Both the position numbers and the translations under genes were made by a program. DNA of 64,000 nucleotides from NCBI RefSeq assembly GCF_963678635.1, contig NC_087066.1:64920282-64984281 (forward strand). Reading direction: 5' to 3'. Of this stretch, positions 24,901-36,900 are shown piece by piece; the stretch's first letter is position 1; every line of letters begins with the position of its first letter. Origin of the DNA: Symsagittifera roscoffensis (lineage: Eukaryota > Xenacoelomorpha > Acoela > Convolutidae). The notes under the pieces are model-generated. The model was not told where the DNA came from and ran no database searches. It saw only the letters and a program-made list of their open reading frames with translations.

Positions 24901-27900
24901 AAGGACGAAAAAGACACAAAGAAGAAAAAAGGAGAAGATGAGAGTCTAATTAGAAGAGATGTGATGGAATTCAGTCTTCGAGAGAAAATGGACGGGGATG
25001 TTCTGTGCCACGCCCAGTTGTCAATTGAGGATATTCAGGATTCGGTTTGTGGAATTTGAACTTGTAATGCTAACAACTAAGCGCAAAGTTTTTAAAAGAA
25101 ACACACATTAGTTAAGTAACCATCTATAAGACTTTTCAGAAAAAAAGTCTTACACCAAAATCTAATAGGCCGTAGAGTTTGAAGTAAACCAAGAACTATC
25201 AACAAATTAAGTAAATGAAAATTGCATTTCAAACTGGAAACTCTTTTATTTGGTGATTGAAACAACCATTTTTTCGGTTTCACAAAATGACATTCATTTG
25301 TCCTACGGGCGACATAAAGCAAAATACCCAAGTAATTTGACAAAAATTTTGGAGACAATTTTTCCATAAAAATAACCATACAATGAGATAAATATACAAA
25401 AAGATAGCTTATTTAACGCTGAAGATATTAGGTGATTTCTCTTACATGCCAACTGCATTAACATACACCTAGACGCGTGAAATCATTATTTCTGAATGTG
25501 TGGTTTGCTTTCAGCTGCCGCCCACAGTTGACCTGCCCGACTACTTTGGGGAGGGGGAGGATGAGGGGGAGTTTCTATTGAAGGATGAGCCCACCACTCT
25601 GCCCCTGCTGACAGTGCAGGGTAGGGTGGCGGTGGGGGCACTTCAGGTGCACTTCTACTATGGCACCAGCAAGAGACCCTTCATCGCACCCAAAGAGGCA
25701 CAGACGGAGCCCCATCTGGTGAGTGTCATTAGTGTGAGGGGGATCCAATAAGACCGAAGGAACCAAACCAGATGACAGATGATATATTGGTCAACCGTTT
25801 AAAAATATTGATTCGTGACAATCGAGCCCTTTTTGAACAGTTTAAGAATTTTGACCTTTTTAAACACCTTTGAGATTCTTCTTAAAAGTCTACACGTGGA
25901 ACAGTCACTTGTGCCAAAATTCTGATTAGCTTAACAGAGACTGACATTAAAAAAAGAACACTGATTGGACCAAACTGTTGTCCCCCACTCCTCTCAGCTT
26001 TTTGTAAAGTCTGCTTTAAAAACAATAAAATGTGTAGCTTGAACAATTTAACCAAAATTGGAAGAGCAAATATTGTTTTTGAATTTGTTTGCATATGCAG
26101 GTGGACAGCGTAGTGGAGAGGATTCTGGGAGTGGATCTGAAGAAAGTGTCTCTGGACCAACTGATTCAGGGTGCATCCCAGGCATCCAGGGGACCCCAGA
26201 AGGACAGGGCCACATCTCCAGTCGCAGAGCTAGTCCAAGCTGCACAGGCATGATAACAAAATAACTCTTGTCGGATATAAGAAACAAGAAAGATTTAAAA
26301 ATTGCAGGTTAACATTTTCGAGAATAATTTAAAAGGTTGTATGCAATTTAACTTTTTTGAGTCCATTAAACCGATTTTGATATATAACATCACCAAGTTG
26401 TTCAGAAATTAATCTCCGGGCCTAATTCCCTCAAATTTATATAATGAACTCGAGAACAAGGAAGCTGGGTTGAATGCTGTAGTCAGCAGACACGTCGTTT
26501 ATTTAAATTTAATTGTTTTTGGTTTTCCATTTTGAACATCCAAAATTAATTTGCATCAAAAATTTAAAACGTCTGGCAGCACCAGAAGCGGGTGGTCTTG
26601 CGGAGTTTTCCGGTTCAAGTCACAAGTTATCTCGACAATTCTGTCTGAAGTTTTTTAGTGTTGTACTTCGAGTAATTTACAGCTTTGGGCAACACCTTAG
26701 GCTATTTTGCATTCTACACGTTGTATTGGGGGCTTTCAACGGTGCCGAAGAACAACAGTGCCGAAAATGAAAAAGTGTTCAACAGAGCCGAAAATTGATG
26801 ATTTTCGACACTGTTGAACAATAATTTTATTTTCGGCACTCTTGTACTTCGGTACCGTTGAACGCCCCTCTAAGGGCGGCACATCAGTGACGAAGTACAA
26901 CAGTGCCGAAAACAAATTTAATAATCAACAGTGCCGAAAATCATTAATGAACACTTTTTCAATTTTCGGCACTGTTGGGCTTCGACACTGTTGTATTGCG
27001 CCGTTGTATTTCACACAACTTTTTGTGCCTAATTCTTAATTAAAAATTTAACAAGTCGGGTTTTTCCAATCGACTAAATTCAATTCCGAGATATTAAAAA
27101 AAAGTTGGTATTGAATTTGGAAAAAATAAGCTTGAAACGGTTTTCAAGCACGCATAATCTTAACCTTTGTAAACAATTGCCTCGCAAATCATCGTCTATT
27201 TTATTTGGTAAAGTCCATTTGAATAGCTCTGAAGACTTGCAATATGTTTTCTAGCTACAAGAAATTGAGCAACAACAGTTGATGCATCTGTCCGACTATG
27301 AAAAGAGCATGCTGCAGAATGTCAATGCACAAGTTGAAGTGGAGCAGCCCCAAAATACAGGTAAGACTATTAACATTTTTTGTCTCGCTAAAGGTGAAAT
27401 CAGATTCGGTCAAAAAGTTTGAAAAAAAAGAATCAACGACCTGTAATTTTTCATGAACTCGAACCCGAGCTTACTGGCAATTCAATTATTGCAATTTAAT
27501 AATTTTTTTGAACATTTTTTTGAACCGTTTTTTGAACATTCGCTCTCCCTTTTAACCCAAAAAAACCTAGATCCGCCCGTGCTTCATATCTTTTTGCATT
27601 AAAATTTACCTAAATCAGTTTCAAATCATGAGTTAGTTATAGTTATTCAGATAGTGAGATAGTTATTTTAAGAAAAATGAAAAAATGTCTCAGGTCTTTT
27701 TGTGGTTTCCGCGATTCCCAGGGAATCTATGAAAAGCCATCCAGCCTGCTGAAAAGAAAAGAGAGAGAAATTTGGTTTTCGAGCGCGTTTTTTCTAACCA
27801 AAATCAGTTGACAAGAAACAAGACACTTACGTAATATAGACAAGGTCGGTGGACAAAAAAATAACAAAGCAGATCAAGTTTTGACCAATTTTTATCTTAA

Positions 27901-30900
27901 GACAGAAAGTTTATAAAAATGTCGTTTAGCCAAAAGTGTTTTCAAGTCTTTATCGATAAGCTCCATCAAAGATGTTAGGAAAAAACTATTTTTGGTTCCA
28001 TAGACTGCAAAAAATTGTTATAAATTTTATTTCGTTTCTTCGAAGTCATTGGCGAAATCAGTAAGAACTATGTGAGCTATCACTGTCAGGCTTAAACAAT
28101 TTTTTTAATGAAACTTAATCGAAATATTTTCAAGTCGACATTTTCATATCATATTGGCTGCGTACAAAAACCACCGTTTTGAGTATATTTTCCACAGATT
28201 TTTTGAATTTTTTTATTTATGTACTTGAGAAATTTTCAGTCTAAGATCTGAATTTTTTTATTTCTGTTATTGATAGATTTTTAAACCTGAAATTTCTTGT
28301 TTTGGTCGTTAGAAGATTTCCAGATCTAAAATTCCTGATTTCTAATGATAGTAAATTTGCAGATCTGAAATTTCAACACCTCCTATCGGAATCTCAAGTA
28401 GAAGTTGCAGATATCAAATAGCCATGGAAAATATGTTTTCATTTCTGTAATTAGATCTGAAAACCTTTCCTTAAAATGTGATATGCGTAATTCAAGCAAA
28501 AGTTAAGTGCACTTTATCAATGTTTTTTATTGAATTTTCAATAATATTTAGATGAAATAAAAACGTGATTAAAAACTTCCGAATAGTGTCAAACTATATT
28601 TTTTGTTCGCCTATTTTGAAAGATTTGAATTAGATAATTCTAGATCTGAAATAAACAAAAAACAATGTTTCAGATCGCAAATTAGATCAGAATCAACTCA
28701 TTTTTGAAACAACCAAGCGTATAACGCTTTATAACACATTTCAAATTTGAAAACTTAATTTCAGATCAACCTTAAAGAATTTCGTCAACAGCATTTTATT
28801 GCCCACCGGGGTTGACCAAAAGTCGCCACTTCTGAAGTTTTCTTCGAAGAACTTCTCACATATTTTCAAAATTCGGCTCTAAGAGTACTACAAAAAAAAA
28901 GCTTTTTCTTATGAAAAAGTTGTTAAAAAAAGACATTTCGCGTATTAATTTTTTTTTGTATATAAGTTTTTCCCCACAAAATTTTTGAAAACTTCTTTCC
29001 CCATGTGGTGGTTGCCATACAGCATGCTTTAGATCAGATTACAACCTATGTGAATGTTAAAGTGTTATTCGCAATTAAAGTGTCAAGGTCGGGACCGGTA
29101 TCCCAACCGTGACAGTGTGCTAACAAATCTCCAGTCACTCTTTAATGCTTGCTGAAAGATTGCTGTCATATCTTATTTATTGATTTATTAACCAATTTAT
29201 ACCAATGAAGTAAACTTCAACTTTTAGTTAGTTTAATAAGTTAGTGTAGCTTCACATCCCACACCCCAAACTCATTCAGCAATTTTTTTGCCAGTTTTCG
29301 GATAAGCAGATACAAAGTTCTTCGCTTTCGCAGAGTACAATGTCGGAAATTTCATAGGAGAATTCAAAGTATTCGTCTGATGACCTAACCGAAACGATTA
29401 CATCTTGCACGCTTACTAGTTGAAAATGTTTAATTGGTAAAAAAAAAGACCAAGCAGTCATTGATTGTCTTTTTTCGTAGCATACTACCTTTTAGCTTTT
29501 TATGACTGTCTTGTTGAGTTTACTGGATAACTCCAACCCTTTTTCCGGAATTTTTGTTTTTCTTTTGTAACCATCCCAGCAACCGACTATTCTTTTGAAA
29601 AAAGTTGGTTAAAAAATTTAATCTTTTATTTGGAAACTAATATTTTGTCGTTCGTTTTCTTTTTCTCAGATCAACCAGCAGAGCAACTGCTAGACGTGGA
29701 TGAGAGTGCTACCGGGCAAACTGCTAATGACCCCTCTAGTAAAACGGGGGAAGATGGGACTGAAGAAGTGGGAGGGGGAGGGGGCGGTGGTGTCTCGGAC
29801 AGGTCCGGTGCTTCCTCTGTCAAGTCCAGCGTGGTCAAAGAAGTAAGTTAGGAGATTCATGTCTCCAATAATCATAGCAGGATTTTACTCCGGCGGCATT
29901 GTTCTGCTAACCCTTCGTAAAAAGAACTGTTTCCATTTTTTTCCATAAGCTTGAAGCTTGAAGCTTTTCAAACATGCAAAATGAAGCATGATCCGTTATT
30001 TTGTGGTTAAAATTGTTCACCACCTTAGACGAAGAATGAGGTGGGAAAGTAATTTGAACTTACAAAATAACGGATCAGGATCAAAATAACGGATTTCTCA
30101 AATCCTCATTTCAGGAGCAGGGCATTTCAACGGAACAGTATGAGGAAATCGTAAGAGCCGAGGAAGAGAAATACACGTCAATCATCGAGAACTACAAGTC
30201 AGTTTTTCATCAATTTTCTCGAAAATTTTATAATTTTTTATTTTACCGAAACTTGGCTGACCTTTTGTTAGTTGTCCAATTTTTTCATCAGACTAATGAT
30301 ATTTCTTAAGTTCCTCTAAATTTTATCTTGCTCATTCTTAGAGGCGAAGTGGATGACCTTAGAACTACAATTGAGCAGCTGCAGAAGTCGCTAGAGGGCG
30401 TAAAGAGTGAACTAGCGAGAAAAGAGACGGAGTCAGCTGCCAGACTAGTGGAGCAAAACAATGCCCTTATTAATGAAGAAGCCACGCTCAGAAAAGAAGG
30501 CAAGTAATTCAAGTTCGGCTATTTTTTTTATTGTAACCTCTGCCCCCACCAGCGGATTATACTCCACATGGTTACGTTTCCTTGCAAAAAGCAGATAGGT
30601 TGTAAGCCACGGCCAATCAAAATCGGGAAAAGAAAATATTTTTCTACGTTTGTTTTCTTATCTCGATTCTGATTGGCTTACGACGTGTCTACTTTATGAC
30701 ATGAATTTTTTTTACCACAATAACTCCCACATAATCCCTTTTAGAGTAGAAAATATTAACTTGGTTTTTTTTACTTCACTCGTTAGGGAATTTAGCTTCA
30801 TAGATTTTATTTCTGCGAGCAAATTCTGCCGTTTTTGACTGAGTTTCGTTTTTTTTCTGCATACAGAACTTGTTCCGTGTTCTGTCTGTATAGTATTGGC

Positions 30901-33900
30901 GAAACAGTTTTTGATCATCCAAAATATTTTCGAAGCATGAACTCTGTCGTAAAGTCTATTTGTACCTAACTGGATATATGATGAGTTAAGCTTCTGTTTA
31001 GTATCACTCAATATCATTAACTAGGTCAACGGAAGACTGGAATCAAACGCTCTATAAGCAGCAAAAAAAAGAATATCTGGATAAGATCGTAGCCTCAACG
31101 ACTTTCAAGGCCGATAAACAAAATCATTTATGAGCATAAATTGCCTTTTATATATCAGAACATTGTAATCTCTTTTTAAAACCGCTTTTTGCTATCGCCG
31201 TTTTTTTTTACAAAATCGCATTTCGCTGATCCGCTAAATTGAGATCACGTATTTTTTGCTTAATTGTTTGTGCGAGTTTAGTCTTATAGTTTAGTGTCAT
31301 ATATAGTATCTAATCATATATTACGTGTTGGCGCCATTGGTTAGCTATGTGTCTGGTGCGGCTACTAATTAATTAATACCTGTCAACCTTAAGTTTAGTC
31401 TGCGATGTTTGGATTCACTGTTGTTAACCGTTAAAGAATAAACGAGTCAATCTTAGTTCAGTGAATTAAAGATATTGAATCTGCATTTTTCACATGGCGC
31501 AGCAAGCAGGACAAAGCGCGGGATCAGGAAAAAATCCACTGGGAATTACGGCATTTTGGCCGAGTAAATGTACGGAAGCACCAATGTTGTGGGAGCATTG
31601 GATTACACGATTCACCTGGGGTGTAATAGCAAAACATTCATTCAATCCGACGGCTTTTTATTTTGCTAATACGCTCACTGAGGCGCAAATTACCGGTCTG
31701 CCAGAGGAGGTGAATGGGAAAAATCGAGTGGAAGCAGAGCAGACACTAATTTCTAACCTCTATTTGTGTTTGGGGGAACGTGGACAGGACGAATTACATA
31801 ACCGGAAGCCCCATCTGGACCTGGCGACTACCCGATATCCACGGGTTTTGGATGAATTTGAGAGTGTTTTCCGCAAGGAAAGAAACGAAACATTCGAGAC
31901 GTACCAGCTACTATCTCGGAAACAACGTGACGGGGAAACGCTAGAAGAATTTTACTCCGTTTTGAGTGGACTAGCCGCTAGATGCTCATTGGGAACATTG
32001 GAACGACGGGTGTTACGTGATGTATTCATAGTAAATATGTCCAACAAGGAAGCCCAAACGGAGCTATGCCGTTCAACTAAGACACCAGATGAGGTCTACC
32101 GGATTGCTTTGTCATATGAACGGGGGGACAAATACGCAAAGTCGTATAAAGTATCCGGTGGGGGACTTACTGCGGCACCAGCGGGTTCACTACAAATTAA
32201 AGCGGAGCCTATAAGCGCAATTAGAGGAGGGTACCGTCGTCCATTCCAAAGAGGCGGACGTGGATTTGGCAGGGGCGGCACAAGGGGCCGCGGAGGCGCA
32301 GCAGATCGCAAGTGCTACAATTGCGACCAGAGTGGTTTTACCCCGGACCACATTCCAAAGTGCCCAGCAAGAAATGTAACCTGCAATTTTTGCAAGAAAA
32401 TGGGACACTATGAGCGAACTTGTAGAGGACGTCGATCGGCGAATAGGGGTCGCGTAGGCATGATAAATGAGGATGACACCAATGGCGGGACTACCCAAGA
32501 TTATCCGGAGGAGAGTGCATCCAATTACGGAAGTTCTGTCGGATGGGTGACTGATTCAAAGACACCGGCACATGGATGGGATTCGGATAGTTCGACGGAG
32601 TATGTGGTTATGTCAATTCGGCGGAAGGAGGAAACGGAATTAAAAGTCGCGGGGGCCAAACTAGCCTTAAGAATCAACGGCAAAGCAACTCAGGCCTGGA
32701 TTGACAGTGGTTCGCCAATATCCATCTTCACTATTGGGGAACTAAAACGTACCCTGGGGACAGTCAACGTACAATTGAAACCGCTGAATCCACAAGACGA
32801 CCAATTCCGCGATTACGGAAACAATCCGTTAAAATTTCTGGGCAAGATGCAAGTCACGCTTCATTCCAATGGATGGACTTGTTCGTCGGATATAAACGTC
32901 ATCGGAGGGTGCCGACCGTCTATTATTGGCAGGGATTTAATGCCCTCACTAGGACTGATGCTGGTACAAGCACCATCGACAGAAGGGGTGAAAAGCATAC
33001 ATACCACGGAAGGAACTGTGGCGATGGACAATGACCTGGATGAGTGGCAGACACATTTCTGTAAGCAATTTCAACATCTTTTTCACAGGGTAGGGCGCAT
33101 TCGAAATTATAACGTGCAGGCAGATTTCTTCAAAAACCTAACTCCAATTCAACAAAAAGGTAGGCGAGTACCTATAACATTACAGGAAAAAGTCGATAAG
33201 GAGATTGAAAAACTGTTGGGACAGGGTCATATCCAAAAGTTGGAAGAATGTTCAGACAAATATTTTGTTTCACCTATTGTCATCACCGTGAAAAAGGACG
33301 GTTCTGTTAAACTTGCACTGGAATCTAGAGAACTAAACAAACAAGTGCATAAGAATAAATACCAAATGCCCAATATTGAAGAACTAATGGACATCGTAGG
33401 GCAAACTATCAGCGAACGCAAACAGGGGGATGTTTTTTTTTACAACGATGGACCTCACGTACGCATACGGTCAACTTCCTTTAAATGAAAACACTAGTAA
33501 ACATTGCAATTTTTCATTGGTGGGAGGCCGTTCTACCGGTACATATCGATTCAAAACAGGATTCTACGGATTGACAACCATGCCGGCGGAATTTCAACGG
33601 GTCATGGATGCCATTCTGGCTGAATTTCCGTGCGCGCATGCTTTCATTGATGATATATTAGTAATTTCGAAAGGTACCAAGATCGAACATATCGCTTTAG
33701 TGGAGAAGATTTTAATGAAACTCGATAAAGAAAATATGGCTTTGAAGCTAGAAAAATGTCAATTTGCGAAAAATACTTGCGAGTGGTTAGGCCACCGGAT
33801 TACGAAATCAGGGATTACACCAATGGTGCGGAAAACAGATCCGATTGACAAATTAACCGCCCCGAAAACGCTCTCTCAGTTGAAATCGTTCATGGGGTCA

Positions 33901-36900
33901 ATCCATAGTCTTCACAAATACTTACCGGCGTTAGCGGAAACTTCGGCGCCTCTACGTCCACTTCTAAGTAAGAAGAACGAATTCCTCTGGACAATTGACT
34001 GCCAAACAGCGTTCGAATCGATTAAGAAACAAGTCGCGAACATTGTCGAACTTAAGCATTTCGACGTACATAAAGATATACGTATCGTGTGCGACGCAAG
34101 CCATAACGGTTTGGGGGCGGTACTTGAACAACTAGGCACCGAGGGTTGGCGACCAATATCATTTGCGTCCCGGTTTTTAAATGCGGCCGAAAAGAAATAT
34201 TCGACGAATGAGCTAGAAATGCTGGCCGTAGTTTGGGGCTCCGAATACTTCAGAAATTATATTTTCGGGCGGAAATTTACTGTGGTGACAGATCATAAGG
34301 CTTTGCTATCTTTATTGAATGGGAACAATAAGAGAAACAAGACTATGTTCAGTCGATTAACTCGCTGGATTGATAGAATTATCCCCTTTGATTTTGTCAT
34401 TGAACACATGCCTGGGGCTAAAATTGGCCTGGCGGATTACCTTTCACGGCATCCGGTGGGGGAAGCCACGAAAGTTAGTCTTTATGATAACACTTTCACA
34501 GTGGCAAAATTGAAATCAATTACCAATTCACTCGGATATATTGATACCAATAAAGGGATCATCAAAGCATCAAAGGAATCAATTGTTTCAGCTAAAGATA
34601 TTCAAGTTGGAAACGATAAAGTTAACATTCCACCGGAAGAGGGCGTCAAAACGCGTGACCATCGGTTGACCAATCAGAAGCCACTAAAACGAATAGCTGA
34701 GTGTAATGACCAGGAAAGCGCAAAAGTAGTAAAGTCAATCACCGAATGTAAGCTACGTGAGTCTGATATTAATTCCACAGTAAACAGTAGTCCTCTATTT
34801 AACAAAACAAGTTATCGATCTAACAAAATACACATATCTACAATGACATCACTTAATTTGAAGAAATTAAATAAATTACTGTTGAAACATCCAGAAATAA
34901 CGAGCGGCAGTAGCAGCGAGGTGGAGATTGTGGATGCACGATTGGAGGCGGAGACGCATCACACCAGGGACATTCGATGCAACACAGTCATCTCCATTCC
35001 TTCGGCATTCGGAGGTGAAATTTTTCCGGCGGCATACCCAGCAGGAGGGAACGTCATCATGTCAGTAATCCCCCGGGACTGCAAGATAGTCCGCAAAAGC
35101 AGTGCACTGCCGGAGCTATTCAACCTGAAGCTCGTGGAAGCGAACTATAAAGGGGACCCCCAGATGCGCGCAATAAAAGAACTGGTGGAGAGTAAGGACC
35201 CGGATTTGGAAAAGAAGGTCAGAGCAATGGGTGCCTACCTCGGACAGCACACACATGATTTCCACGTGCGGGAAAATTGTCTGTGGATGGACGAACGACT
35301 CGTCATCCCCATACCACTCAGGAAGGCTGTGGTTAATCGGATACATGCGTTTCACCATGGGCGCTCGAGTATGTTCGACGCTGCGAGGGATGTCTGGTTT
35401 CCCTATCTCCACCGGAGTTTAGTCGCAGCTGCGGATGGATGCAAGGAATGCACCGATGCAGGTAAAAGCCTTAAACCATTATGCGCCAAAGGTGATGTTG
35501 GGAAGATCTATGAACCACGCGAGCCGAACGAATGCCTACAGCTTGATTTTTGGGGTCCAATTAGATACTTAAATGAATCAAGTAAATATGTCTTGGTAGC
35601 GGTTGACCGATTCTCACGTTGGCCCTCTGCAATGATCTGCGGAAATAATAAAAGCGACAAGGTCCTTAAGTTCATTAAACAATACATATCTCAACATGGT
35701 GTCCCTAGGAAAATTTTTATGGATCAAGGTACAAGTTTCACATCGAATGCAGTTAAATCATTTTGCAATTCCGAAGGAATTGAAATAATTTATTCACCCG
35801 TGAATGATCATCGCGCCACCGGGTGTGTCGAACGTACCATTGGCAGTCTGAAAAACTTTGTCTTAACTTACGCTAAAGAAAAAGATAGTGGAAACTTAGA
35901 ATCAATGATAGAACGAGCCTTGAGTGCTCTAAGATTTGCCCCAAATGCTACTCTCAAGATATCGCCGTTTGAGGCTCATCACGGCAGAGAAGCCAATACG
36001 GTACTGCGAAATCTTACGAAAAAGCCAACCCTGCAAAACCTAAACTGGGCCAGAGTGTTGAAACAAAAATCTGCCTATTTAGATTCTACTGACCCCAGAG
36101 CTCCGAGGAACATCCAACCCATGGCAACGGATTGGGAAGAACGATCCGACGTGGAGTTTGATGTCGATCATATGAATCACCCTAGGCGACTGACGCAAAA
36201 TCAACTAGTTTCGGCGGCGGATGGAACACCAATGGCTGACGGGGACGGGAAACAGGCTGGTGGGGGAAAGTCTAAACAGCCAAGTAAACGGACCGAACTG
36301 TTGTTCCAACGACTCAAGGATAGCAATAAAAGGTATAGACCCATAAACCAAAAAGTAATTCGCGAATCTAAGCACACTATAACTCTAGCAAATGGCTCTG
36401 TACTTAGGAAAAGTGGGGTTGCCGAGAAAGTCATCAAATCGAACGCGCCAACTACCGCGAGTAAGCTAACACTACCACTCCCAGCTATGAGTGCATTGCA
36501 ACGTCGGGCGGAACTAAAGCGAGCAGCGAACGAACAGGCGGCGGGGACGAGCACACAGAGTAAAGCAAGCGCACAGAGTACGGCTGATAACAGAGTGCGA
36601 GAATTTTCCCCAGCGGAGGAGGACGATTCGGACTCGGAGTACGAGCCAATAACAATTTCCAAACACGCAGGGAACTCAACAATAGCACCAGGGCGAGATG
36701 TGGAAGGAAATGAACCAAAAATGAATAACGATGTAGAAGACGGAATTGGAAGACCAAACTTATCCGAAGGAAGCGGAGCTGGAAAATCCCAGGGGGTGGA
36801 CACGGAGGTCCAGACTATGAGCAACGAGCAAGGGGGGAGTGCCCCAAATTTGAGTAACGAAGGACGAGGGGGGAAACATTCTAAAAAGAAAGGGGAACGA

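Noticed and set aside
30650-31017. ORFs repeated at 37,591-37,958 as duplicated genes
   Set aside because: They lie in the 786-bp direct repeats and are intronic; the repetition follows from the DNA duplication.
36201-36824. 207-codon minus-strand ORF across the integrase tail
   Set aside because: It is a shadow of the pol frame in a low-complexity region.
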